A stretch of 43,437 bases of DNA from a virus. The position numbers were made by a program, and so were the translations under genes. The notes under the pieces are model-generated. The model was not told the DNA's origin, did not search any database, and saw nothing but the letters and a program-made list of their open reading frames with translations. How positions within the stretch are numbered: the first letter of the stretch is position 1; every line of letters begins with the position of its first letter. Where the stretch lies: the IMG/VR virus record IMGVR_UViG_3300037296_000014, positions 1 to 43,437 of that record; one strand, written 5' to 3'. Shown piece after piece: positions 6,527 to 15,160 of the stretch.

Positions 6527-9310
6527 ATGCCCAAAGCGTCACCTATGTTTCGCTCGTTCAACGCGGGCGAATTTTCGAGACTGCTTGACGGGCGAGTAGA
6601 CCTAGAGCGCGCGGCGTCTTCGGCCCGGTCCATGCACAACTACATCGCCGCGCCTCAAGGCCCGGCTATCGGCAGGTCTGGCACCGCCTACGTAGCGAAT
6701 GCGCGTTCGCAGGACGGCGCGGCGGCGTTGCTGTCGTTCGTGTTTTCAGAGGAACAAGCGCTTACGCTAGAGTTCAGCGGCGAACGCATCCGCTTTCTTG
6801 ACGACAACGGGCTGCAAATCTACGACGCAGTGGACGGGACGGTAACGTCTGGCGCAGGCGCGACAGTTACGTTCACGTCCGCGACGCTTGGCGCTAACGT
6901 AGGCGACGAGGTGTTCGTAAGCGGCTTCGAAAACGAAGCTAACATTAACGGAACTGTAGCAGAGATTACGGCGAAGTCCGGCACGACCTATACGCTTTCA
7001 GGTTTCGTAGACTGGCCTTCCGGCGCTTTCGACGCAGCGCGCGTGTACCACGTTCCGTGCACGTACAGTGCAGAGGCTTTGGCTACGCTTCGCGGCGTGC
7101 AGTCTGTTGACGTTCTGTACCTACTGACCCGGAGTTCGCGCCCGTTGAAGCTGTCGCGGTACGACGCTTACGACTGGCGCTTAGAGCCTGTTAGCTTTCT
7201 TAGCGGGCCGTTCATGGACGACACGGCCAACGGCACGAAGTTGAAGCCTTTGAGTACGGGCAACGCCGTGCCGAACCTGTTGACTAACATAAGCGCGAAC
7301 GGCGTTGCGGTCGGCGACACTAACCGACCTAGCATATCCGGCACGCGCGCCGACCCTATAGATTTTCTAGGCCGCGACATCACGTACGCGCTGCCTAACA
7401 GCGACTACTACTTGGCGTTCGACGGGAACCCCGACACACATTGGGGCAGCGCTACGCGGCAGAAAGGCATCATTCAGTACACATCGCCGGAACCTTTCGC
7501 GTGCGACGGATATACGATCTATATGGCGAAAGAGAACCAAGACACGTCGTATTCCGCAGAGGATTACGCGCCGTCTTCGTTCCGCTTCCAAGGATACAAC
7601 GGCACGTCTTGGGTGGACTTGGATCAACAGGACGAATACGTGCTGTACGAAGGCGGCAAGTCCGTGTTCTTCGAATTGGACAACACCGTAGTGTACGACG
7701 CCTACCGGCTGCGCATAACGAAGCTAGTACGCAACGGGCTTATAGAAGCGCGCGTGGGCTTGTTGACCATGCGGAAGGTGGGCGGCAATATCGTAACGCT
7801 AAACGCGTCCAGCACCGTAGGCATCAACGGAGACGCCGGGTTCAAGTCCACGGACCTTGGCCGCTTACTTAGAGCCAAGGGCACCGACAAGGCTTGGCGG
7901 TCTTGCGAGATAATCGACGTAGTTACTAGCACGTCCGTGCGCGTTCGCGTGCTTGGCGAACCATTTATCAACACACGCAACCTGCTAGAGTGGCGGCTAG
8001 GATATTGGTCGGATACAACGGGCTGGCCCGCCACGGGGCTGTTCTTTGAAGACAGGCTTTGGCTGTTCGGCGCAGACGAGTTTCCCGACATGTTCGCGGC
8101 GTCCGTGTCGCTGGATTACGAAGTGTTCGAACAGACGGATACGTTCGGCGAAGTACTGGACGACAGCGCTATCGTGCGCCGCCTAAATTCGCGGAAGCTG
8201 GCGCGTATTCAGTGGGCGGTGGCCGACACGAAAGGCTTGCTAATCGGTACTGGCGCGGAAGAATACGTGCTGTCTTCGCCTAGCGGCGACGTGTTCACCG
8301 CGCGCAATATGAAGGCGCGGCCCGCTACGCGGCGCGGCAGCGTGAACGCCGAGCCTGCGGCGGTTGACAATCAGGTCGTTTATATCCAGCGCGGCGGCAG
8401 ATCGTTGCGCGAACTGGAATTTGTGTACGAGACTGACGGGTACAAAAGCCCTTCCATATCGCAGCTTACGTCGCACCTTGGCGCGATACCGTTCGTTGAA
8501 ATGGAGTACGCCGCAGAGCCGCACACGCTTATCTGGGTCCGCCGTCAAGACGGCAGTATGGTGGCCGTCACGTATAACAAGGACGAAAACGTAGTGGGCT
8601 GGCACCGTCACGATTTGTCAGGCGGCGTCGTAGAGAACATCGCCGTAACGCCTTCGTCCGGCAAGTTGAACGACACGCTGTGGATGCAAATGCGCCGCAC
8701 GATAAACGGCCAAGAAAAGCGGTACATCGAACGCTTAATGCCGTTTTGGGACTTCGGCGACAAAGTGGAAGACGCGCATTACGTAGACAGCGGCTTGCGG
8801 TATAAGGGCGAACCCACGAGCGTAGTGTACGGACTTGGCCACCTAGAGGGCGAAGAACTGTACGGGCTGTCGGATGCGCTACCTATCGGCCCGCTTACTG
8901 TAGTTGACGGCGCGGTCACGTTGGCGTTCCCCGGAAGCAACATTGTGCTAGGTCTGGGCTTTGACGCAGAAGTCATACTGCCGCGCCTAGAAGCGGGCGC
9001 AGAGGACGGCACGTCACAAGGCAAAACCAAGAGGGTGAACAACACCGTAGCTATGCTTTGGGACAGCTACGGCGGCGAAATCGGCGTGTACAACGCGCAG
9101 GAGAAAGCCGTCATATACGAGCCAGTGCCGTACCCCGGAGACAACGCAGAGTTTGAAAGCGTGGAACTGTTCACGGGCATAACCGAGCCTATCCAGCCTG
9201 CGCCGGGATACGACCAAGAGGGCATCTTAGCGTTCCGCCGCCCTAAGTCGTCGCCGCTTCCGTTCAACGTCGTCGCGCTTATGCCGCAGCTAAACACGCA
9301 AGACCGATGA
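6527..9310 (+). CDS. Tail nozzle protein (tail tubular protein B-like) with discoidin-like insertion
   Basis: This 927-residue protein probably forms the tail nozzle. The N-terminus (FNAGEFSRLLDGRVDLER, then HNYIAAPQGPAIGRSGTAYV) is the signature start of podovirus nozzle proteins, which open with an FNGGE..P.l.gRvDl motif. Residues about 272-416 look like an inserted F5/8 type C (discoidin) domain: AFDGNPDTHWGSATR is followed by APSSFRFQGYNGTSWVDL and a final strand YDAYRLRITKLV, the order seen in sugar-binding discoidin folds. The rest (GTGAEEYVLSSPSGDVFT, then RRGSVNAEPAAVDNQVVYIQ) returns to the nozzle pattern. The gene starts 4 bases after the adaptor stop and overlaps the next gene by 4 bases. 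Confidence 0.88.
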   Translation: MPKASPMFRSFNAGEFSRLLDGRVDLERAASSARSMHNYIAAPQGPAIGRSGTAYVANARSQDGAAALLSFVFSEEQALTLEFSGERIRFLDDNGLQIYDAVDGTVTSGAGATVTFTSATLGANVGDEVFVSGFENEANINGTVAEITAKSGTTYTLSGFVDWPSGAFDAARVYHVPCTYSAEALATLRGVQSVDVLYLLTRSSRPLKLSRYDAYDWRLEPVSFLSGPFMDDTANGTKLKPLSTGNAVPNLLTNISANGVAVGDTNRPSISGTRADPIDFLGRDITYALPNSDYYLAFDGNPDTHWGSATRQKGIIQYTSPEPFACDGYTIYMAKENQDTSYSAEDYAPSSFRFQGYNGTSWVDLDQQDEYVLYEGGKSVFFELDNTVVYDAYRLRITKLVRNGLIEARVGLLTMRKVGGNIVTLNASSTVGINGDAGFKSTDLGRLLRAKGTDKAWRSCEIIDVVTSTSVRVRVLGEPFINTRNLLEWRLGYWSDTTGWPATGLFFEDRLWLFGADEFPDMFAASVSLDYEVFEQTDTFGEVLDDSAIVRRLNSRKLARIQWAVADTKGLLIGTGAEEYVLSSPSGDVFTARNMKARPATRRGSVNAEPAAVDNQVVYIQRGGRSLRELEFVYETDGYKSPSISQLTSHLGAIPFVEMEYAAEPHTLIWVRRQDGSMVAVTYNKDENVVGWHRHDLSGGVVENIAVTPSSGKLNDTLWMQMRRTINGQEKRYIERLMPFWDFGDKVEDAHYVDSGLRYKGEPTSVVYGLGHLEGEELYGLSDALPIGPLTVVDGAVTLAFPGSNIVLGLGFDAEVILPRLEAGAEDGTSQGKTKRVNNTVAMLWDSYGGEIGVYNAQEKAVIYEPVPYPGDNAEFESVELFTGITEPIQPAPGYDQEGILAFRRPKSSPLPFNVVALMPQLNTQDR

Positions 9311-9744
9311 TTGAGTACGCCCCGTTCCGTGCCGGGCATCTGACCACGCTGCGCGCGCAGCCTGCGCAGGCCCGCGAGTGGGCTACGCTGGTGGCGTCTG
9401 GCGGGGCTGCGTCTCTTGAGCCGCACACGGCACTGTCCGCATGGGACGGGACGCGTTGCATAGGCTGCGCGGGGCTTATCCCGATACGCCCGCACAGGGC
9501 CGTGGCGTGGACGATCCTAGGCGAAGACGCAGGGCCGCACCTGCTGACGTTGGCGCGAAAGATACGACGCGTGCTGCGCTTAAGCCCGTATCTGCGTGTG
9601 GAACTGACCGTGGCCGAGGGCTTCGAAAATGGGCATAGATTTGCAGCTGCGATAGGTGCTAAGTTAGAAACGCCGGAACCTATGATTGGTTACGGATACA
9701 ACGGCGGCGCAGAATACATGTACGCCATAGTAAAGGATAAGTGA
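9307..9744 (+). CDS. T7 gp13-like (GNAT-fold-like) virion-associated protein
   Basis: This 145-residue protein resembles the DUF2833 / T7 gp13 family. It shows an early FRAGHL helix, a beta pair GTRCIGCAGLIPIRP, a tryptophan-containing strand, an amphipathic helix LLTLARKIRRVLRL, and FENGHRFAAAIGAKLE in place of the typical .H.RFLK.iGA.f motif. These proteins have an acetyltransferase-like fold, but enzymatic activity has not been assumed here. In T7, gp13 is needed for virion assembly. The ATG overlaps the nozzle stop, and the next gene starts 1 base after its stop. Confidence 0.8.
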   Translation: MIEYAPFRAGHLTTLRAQPAQAREWATLVASGGAASLEPHTALSAWDGTRCIGCAGLIPIRPHRAVAWTILGEDAGPHLLTLARKIRRVLRLSPYLRVELTVAEGFENGHRFAAAIGAKLETPEPMIGYGYNGGAEYMYAIVKDK

Positions 9745-9745
9745 C

Positions 9746-10249
9746 GTGGCAGACCCCCTTACGTTAATAACCCTAGCGTCGGGCGCAATATCTGCCGTCG
9801 GCGCTATATCCGCAGGTAACGCCGCAAGCGCGTCGTCGTACTACAACGCGGAACTATCGGAACGCGACGCCTATGTTTCCGAACAGAACATTAAGACGAA
9901 CAACGCACTTACTCGCATCGACGTTGACGCAAAGCGCCGGGACGACAAGCGTATGCTGTCGTCCATCCGCGCGTCGTACGGCGCTAGCGGCTTGTCGCTG
10001 GCCGGGTCGCCGCTAGACGTTTTAGCAGATACGTCTATGGACATGGCGTTCGATCAACGTCAAATGACTTACGAAGGCGAAGTGCGCGGGCGCGAAGGCG
10101 CGTTGCAAACTCTAGGCGCGCAAGAAAGCGCCGTGCTTAACAAGGCGGAAGGTTCGTCGGCCAAGACTGCGGGCTACATAAACGCAGCAGGCGCAGCCGT
10201 AGGCGCGTACGGCACGAACCTTTCACGTAAACCGACAAGGACAGGATAA
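9746..10249 (+). CDS. Internal virion protein B-like (T7 gp14 position)
   Basis: This 167-residue protein begins with a hydrophobic, glycine/alanine-rich segment (LITLASGAISAVGAISAG, residues 6-23), then a coiled-coil-like middle (LSERDAYVSEQNIKTNNAL) and a glycine-rich SIRASYGASGLSLAGSPLD. Small proteins of this build at this position are ejection proteins that enter the host envelope at infection. The GTG at 9746 is used because AAAGGA lies 8 bases upstream. It ends 1 base before the next ATG. Confidence 0.75.
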   Translation: MADPLTLITLASGAISAVGAISAGNAASASSYYNAELSERDAYVSEQNIKTNNALTRIDVDAKRRDDKRMLSSIRASYGASGLSLAGSPLDVLADTSMDMAFDQRQMTYEGEVRGREGALQTLGAQESAVLNKAEGSSAKTAGYINAAGAAVGAYGTNLSRKPTRTG

Positions 10250-10250
10250 C

Positions 10251-13136
10251 ATGGGCCGCATTCCAGTATACCAAAGTCAAACGTCTGCGCGATCTGCCCG
10301 GACAAGCGGCAGCATTTCATCGCAGCGTGCGTCGGCTTCGGCCTTCGGCGGCGACATCGCGCAGGCGGTCGGCGGCTTCGGCAACGCGCTGGACAGCGTA
10401 GGCGCTGGCATGTATCGCGCTTCGGAGATAAAAGCCGCGCAGGCTGAAAAGACGCGCAACGAAAACGTAGCCAATCGGGTAGCGTCCGCAGACTTTACGC
10501 GCACCGAACTCGAAATGCGCAACACAGTGAACGCGGACGCGGACGGCTATCAGGACGCCACGCTTTCTGCCTACGACGATTGGGTGGATACTCAAGCGGA
10601 AGCAATCGAAGACGACGCAGAGCGCACAGAGTTCCGGCAGCGCATGACTACGCAGCGCAACGCGGTGTCTTCCCGCGCCGCCACGTACGAACTTGGCACC
10701 GCAGCCGAGAACAGCAAGAACCAAGCGAACGTCGCGCTTACCGCGCTTGATAACAAAATTCGCCTAAACCCGACCGACTACGATACGATCATTGGGCAGG
10801 GCTTAGACGTTATCGCGTCGCGCGAAGACCTTCCCGCCACCGTGCGCGAAGCCATGGCCGTGTCGTGGCGCGAAGGCACTGCGCTGTCACGCTTCGAAGG
10901 TATGCTGGAAAGCGCCAAGACGGTAGAAGACGTGCGCGCCGTGCAAGAGGCGCTTAACGGCAATGACGACCGCGATTGGTCTGCGGAACTTTCTGGCGCG
11001 GGACTTGAGCGCGTGAAGTCGCTGGCGTCCAGTGCGTCTACGTCCATTCAGACGCAAGCCGACGCCGCAGCGCGCGCAGCTATCGACACGCTAGAAGGCC
11101 GCGCAGCCGACATCACGGCCACCATATCGCGCGAAGAACTGGCGGCGGTGCAGGGCGTTGTGGAACAGTCCGGCAATCCCGTGACGCAAGCGCGCCTTGC
11201 CCGGATCGTCCGGGATCAAGACATCATCGCGCAATCGCGTCGTCTTACGCCGGAACAGCAGCGCAATAACATCGAAGTCAATTACAACAGCCCGTCGCTG
11301 CCGCGCCGCGTGAACGCTGCGGTGTCCGCTGCGGCGTCAAAGTTCGGCATCCCGGCGTCGTACCTTGCGTCCACGGCGACGCGCGAATACGGCATGTACC
11401 TGACGACAGGCGACGGCGAAGACAGTATCGACTACGGCAAAGGCAACGCCGAGGGCGCGTCGTCCGCCACGGGCATCGGGCAGTTCATTGATATGACTTG
11501 GCTGGGCCTTGTCAAAAACCCAAGCATCGCCGCGCAGATGGGCGTGGACGTTTCGGGCATGTCGGACGCGCAGATGCTAGAACTGCGCAAAGACCCGGAA
11601 ATCGCCATGATGGGCGTAGCCGCGCTGGCAAAGCAGAGTAGCGACATGATACGGCGCGTCACTGGCCGCGACGCCACGGACGCCGAAATGTACATGGCGC
11701 ACTTTATGGGCGGCAGCGGCGCGACGCGTCTGCTAAAGATGCTGACCGTGAACCCGGACGTGGAAGCCGCAGGCATGTTCCCGGCGCAGGCCGAAGCGAA
11801 CCCGACCGTGTATTACAATAAGGACGGCAGCGCGCGCAGCGTGCGCGAAGTCTATCAGGAACTAGGGCGCAAGCACGGACAGGACGCGGGCAGCGAAACG
11901 TACGTAGAGTACGGCGACCGCCAGACGCGGCAGGACGTACTTGACGACACGGAACGCCAGCTAGAAAACGACCCTATGTCCTTTTCGCAGCAAGTGGGCA
12001 ACGTGCCGCCGTCCGACGTGTTCGGCGAAGGCGGCATGGCGCAGCGCGGCGAAGACGCACGGCGCGTGGCAGACTACTACAACATTCCGCAGTCCGACAT
12101 GAAGCCGTTCACCGAAGACGAAGCGGCGTCAATCGGTCGGCAGTTCAAAGACGGCAGCGCAGACGACGTGCTGGCCGTGCTGTCCAGCATTCAGCAAATG
12201 GGCGGTCCCATGGCGCGGGCCGCTATGACGCAGATCGGGGCTACGGACGACGTGTACGCGTACGCGGGCGGGATGCAGCTTGAAACCGGGCAAGGGTCCG
12301 TGGCGTCTGAAATTGTGCGCGGTCAAAAGCGTATCGAAGAAAACCCGGCAATCGAAAATGACATTGGCGCTACCCGTTCTGAAATGCAGACCGCATTCAG
12401 CAACTACGTGGGCGCGGGCCTTATGGACGTTGCGCCGTCGCAGCGGCAGGCGATCATGTCGGCAGCGCAAGCCCACTACGTAGAGACGACGACAGCGCGC
12501 GGAGGTGCTGGCAGGTTCGACGCGGGCGCTTTCGAGAACAGCATTCAAGCCGTGATGGGCGGGAAGCAAGGCGCGCCCGCTATCGACAAGGTGAACGGGC
12601 AACAGACCGTACTGCCGCGCGGCGTGACCGGGCGCGAAATGGAACTGGCGTTTGAGAACATGACCGTGGCCGATTGGGCTACCATGTCCGACAACGGCAA
12701 GCCGCCGCTGTACGCAGACGGCGACATGGCTGACCCGCGCGAACTGGCGGACGACGCGATGCTTAGTTCTATCGGTGGCGGCAAGTACCGCGTAATGACA
12801 TCGGACGGCGGCTTTCTAATCACGGGCGACGTTGCGGCCAACGGCAGGCTAGAGGCTTACATCTTTTCGCCGACCGCAGAGCGTATCAAGTCCTTGAACA
12901 GCGAAGCGCAGACCGCACGCGAAACGCGCGACGACCGCGTTACGGGCGAAATGCGCGAAGCGGCAGGCGTGGACGCAGACCCGGCAGTGCGCGGCAACAC
13001 GCAAGCGGCAGACATCGCAGCAGCGCGCGAAGACGGCAACCTGTCCACTGACGAGATACTTGCGCTTACTAATAAGTACGGCAATATGTGGGCGTACAAC
13101 GAAGACGGTAGCTTAATCACGGGGGCAGGGGAGTGA
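10251..13136 (+). CDS. Large internal virion protein with lytic transglycosylase domain
   Basis: This 961-residue protein has an alanine/serine-rich, coiled-coil N-terminal third followed by an SLT-type lysozyme fold at about residues 350-520. E379 in STATREYG is the likely catalytic acid, followed by SSATGIGQFIDMTWL (the usual GxxQF..TW block) and MYMAHFMGGSGATRLL (the conserved A..fGg.ga helix). Such proteins are ejected with the DNA and open the peptidoglycan. The C-terminal third is acidic and lacks recognisable motifs. The stop overlaps the next start (GTGA). Confidence 0.88.
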   Translation: MGRIPVYQSQTSARSARTSGSISSQRASASAFGGDIAQAVGGFGNALDSVGAGMYRASEIKAAQAEKTRNENVANRVASADFTRTELEMRNTVNADADGYQDATLSAYDDWVDTQAEAIEDDAERTEFRQRMTTQRNAVSSRAATYELGTAAENSKNQANVALTALDNKIRLNPTDYDTIIGQGLDVIASREDLPATVREAMAVSWREGTALSRFEGMLESAKTVEDVRAVQEALNGNDDRDWSAELSGAGLERVKSLASSASTSIQTQADAAARAAIDTLEGRAADITATISREELAAVQGVVEQSGNPVTQARLARIVRDQDIIAQSRRLTPEQQRNNIEVNYNSPSLPRRVNAAVSAAASKFGIPASYLASTATREYGMYLTTGDGEDSIDYGKGNAEGASSATGIGQFIDMTWLGLVKNPSIAAQMGVDVSGMSDAQMLELRKDPEIAMMGVAALAKQSSDMIRRVTGRDATDAEMYMAHFMGGSGATRLLKMLTVNPDVEAAGMFPAQAEANPTVYYNKDGSARSVREVYQELGRKHGQDAGSETYVEYGDRQTRQDVLDDTERQLENDPMSFSQQVGNVPPSDVFGEGGMAQRGEDARRVADYYNIPQSDMKPFTEDEAASIGRQFKDGSADDVLAVLSSIQQMGGPMARAAMTQIGATDDVYAYAGGMQLETGQGSVASEIVRGQKRIEENPAIENDIGATRSEMQTAFSNYVGAGLMDVAPSQRQAIMSAAQAHYVETTTARGGAGRFDAGAFENSIQAVMGGKQGAPAIDKVNGQQTVLPRGVTGREMELAFENMTVADWATMSDNGKPPLYADGDMADPRELADDAMLSSIGGGKYRVMTSDGGFLITGDVAANGRLEAYIFSPTAERIKSLNSEAQTARETRDDRVTGEMREAAGVDADPAVRGNTQAADIAAAREDGNLSTDEILALTNKYGNMWAYNEDGSLITGAGE

Positions 13137-15160
13137 CGTTCTTTAGCGAAGCGAATGAAGACAGCCGCACCGTAACGCCTGACAGCGTATCGACGGGGCC
13201 GCTTGTCGGGTTCTTTGAAAGTTTCGAAACGTCTGTGAACACGCAGATGCGCACGAGCGCGCAATTCGGCATCGAATACTTTATGCAAGACTTGGACTGG
13301 AAACAGACTAAGGCGATGATGGACGCGGGCGTAGAGGACGCGCCGCAGCTTATCCTTGGCCTTGAAGACCGCAAGCCCGGCGAGGGCGCAGTGTCCGTCG
13401 CGCAGTACCTACGCAAAGACAGCGGGTACTATGAAGACTTCGTGCCCGAACGGTCAGGCGCGTACCTAGACGTGGCGAAGCGGTATTCGGGGCGAGAGAT
13501 AAGCCCGGAGTTTGAAGAACGCTTGCAAGCGTACGACGCGCGCATTCTGGCAATCCGTAAGGATCGTCCCGACTTGCCGCTTATGTCGTCGCGCGAAATG
13601 TTCGACAACGTACGGCAGAGCGCGCAGGACGTAGAGCGCAAGGCCGCGACAGATCGCCGTTCGTGGGGCGGTACTGCGGGCAACTTCCTAGGCGGCGCAG
13701 CCGCGTCGCTGCATCCCGGCACCGACCCGCTAAACTTCTATTCGGCAGGCGTCGGCGGCGCGGGCAAGACAGCCTTTCAGCGCATCCTTGTGCAAGGCGG
13801 CGTGCAGGGCGGCGTGGAAGCGATTAACCAGATTACGGGCGTGCAAGAGGAACGCGATTTGCTGGGCCTGTCTACGGGCTTCGCGGACGCCGCAGGGCGC
13901 GTCGGCATGGCTGCGGTAGGCGGCGCTGCGTTCCAAGGCGCGGGCGAGGGGCTGCGGGCCGGGTTTCGGGCGCTGCGTCGCCCTGCCGCGCCGGATGCAG
14001 CGCCAGACCCGTTGCGGGAACTGGCCGCAGATCGCCAGCCGTCCGCGCGTCCTGACCCGGCGAACTTGAAAGAGGAAGCGCAGGCCGCACGGCTAGAGCA
14101 AGACGGGCGTAGCTACATCGACATGATTGCGGACGAAATGCCGCTGTCCGGCCTGCGTGCGGGCCGTCAGCGCGACATCATGGACTTTGCCGACATGACC
14201 CGGCAGCTAGAGGAATGGGACGGGCCGTCGCCTGCCGCAGCGGGTCCGCGCACGCAGAACGTCGCCATGCCCGGCGAAGCGCCTAAAGTCGTCGTGGACG
14301 TGTCGCGGGCTGTGGACGGCAACGCCCGGTATCAGGCTGCGAAACAGGCAGACCCGGTAGCCATGACGAAGTACGACAAGCTAGTGGATCGGGCTAACAC
14401 GTTCCGGCGTTGGCTGGCCGAGTTGTCCGACGGGCAGGACGCGGACGTGGCGCGTACGCTTGACGCGATCACTAAGCGTGAAGCTGACTTGCAGTCACGA
14501 CTGCGCGCGGCGAAGGGCAAAGGCCCAAAGGCCAAGATACGGCAGGAATTGCGCGATGCAGTTACCGACCGCGAACAAGTACTTAAGCTGTCAGGTGCGC
14601 GCGAAACGGCGCAAGTCGCGCAGGTGCGCCGGGACTTGGCTAAGAACGACGAAGCGATGCGCGATCTAGCGCCAGTCGTCAGCCGCGCATACGCCCGCGC
14701 AGACGGAAAGTGGGGCGACGACGTTGCCGAAATGGACGCGGTGTTTGACGCGTACCGTTCCGGGCGTGCCGAACCCGACATGCCGCCTAGCGGCGTGCCG
14801 GACGTGGACGTGCTGATGTCCTTAGTGGATCGCGCGCCCGTCCTGCGGGCTGCGGATCGCGTAGAGCCGGGGGCCACGTCGGCAATCACGGCGCAGCGTG
14901 TCATAGCTGAAAACGCCAAGGTACTAGACGAAGCCCTTGCCACGTACCGCAGTCAGATCGGCGGGCTGTTAGGCGATGCGGACGGCGGCAAGCTGACAAT
15001 CCAAGGGCGCGAATATGAGTTCGACATCGACGCAGACAAGATGTACATTCCGCATGAAGACGGGGTGGGTGGCCGCGAAGTCACGATACGCGAGTACCTT
15101 ACCGAAGCCAAAAAGTCCGAAGACGAATTAGAGGCAGTATCAACATGTTCAATGCGGTAA
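13133..15160 (+). CDS. Internal virion (ejection) protein
   Basis: This 675-residue protein has no enzymatic motif that I recognise. The N-terminus (LVGFFESFETSVNTQMRTSA) resembles the start of large podovirus ejection proteins. A glycine/alanine-rich stretch at about residues 180-270 (GTAGNFLGGAAASLHPGTDP onwards) could insert into membrane. A charged coiled-coil region follows at about 420-540. The GTG start overlaps the previous stop by 4 bases. The gene lies between the transglycosylase and another ejection protein, corresponding in position to T7 gp15/gp16. Confidence 0.75.
   Translation: MTFFSEANEDSRTVTPDSVSTGPLVGFFESFETSVNTQMRTSAQFGIEYFMQDLDWKQTKAMMDAGVEDAPQLILGLEDRKPGEGAVSVAQYLRKDSGYYEDFVPERSGAYLDVAKRYSGREISPEFEERLQAYDARILAIRKDRPDLPLMSSREMFDNVRQSAQDVERKAATDRRSWGGTAGNFLGGAAASLHPGTDPLNFYSAGVGGAGKTAFQRILVQGGVQGGVEAINQITGVQEERDLLGLSTGFADAAGRVGMAAVGGAAFQGAGEGLRAGFRALRRPAAPDAAPDPLRELAADRQPSARPDPANLKEEAQAARLEQDGRSYIDMIADEMPLSGLRAGRQRDIMDFADMTRQLEEWDGPSPAAAGPRTQNVAMPGEAPKVVVDVSRAVDGNARYQAAKQADPVAMTKYDKLVDRANTFRRWLAELSDGQDADVARTLDAITKREADLQSRLRAAKGKGPKAKIRQELRDAVTDREQVLKLSGARETAQVAQVRRDLAKNDEAMRDLAPVVSRAYARADGKWGDDVAEMDAVFDAYRSGRAEPDMPPSGVPDVDVLMSLVDRAPVLRAADRVEPGATSAITAQRVIAENAKVLDEALATYRSQIGGLLGDADGGKLTIQGREYEFDIDADKMYIPHEDGVGGREVTIREYLTEAKKSEDELEAVSTCSMR

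Noticed and set aside
9307-9744. A true acetyltransferase enzyme
   Set aside because: The fold resembles GNAT proteins, but the position and family resemblance are to T7 gp13, and no clear acetyl-CoA loop is visible.
14332-14943. A 203-residue antisense frame opposite an ejection protein
   Set aside because: It is serine/arginine/alanine-rich shadow coding without a ribosome-binding site or any recognisable family.
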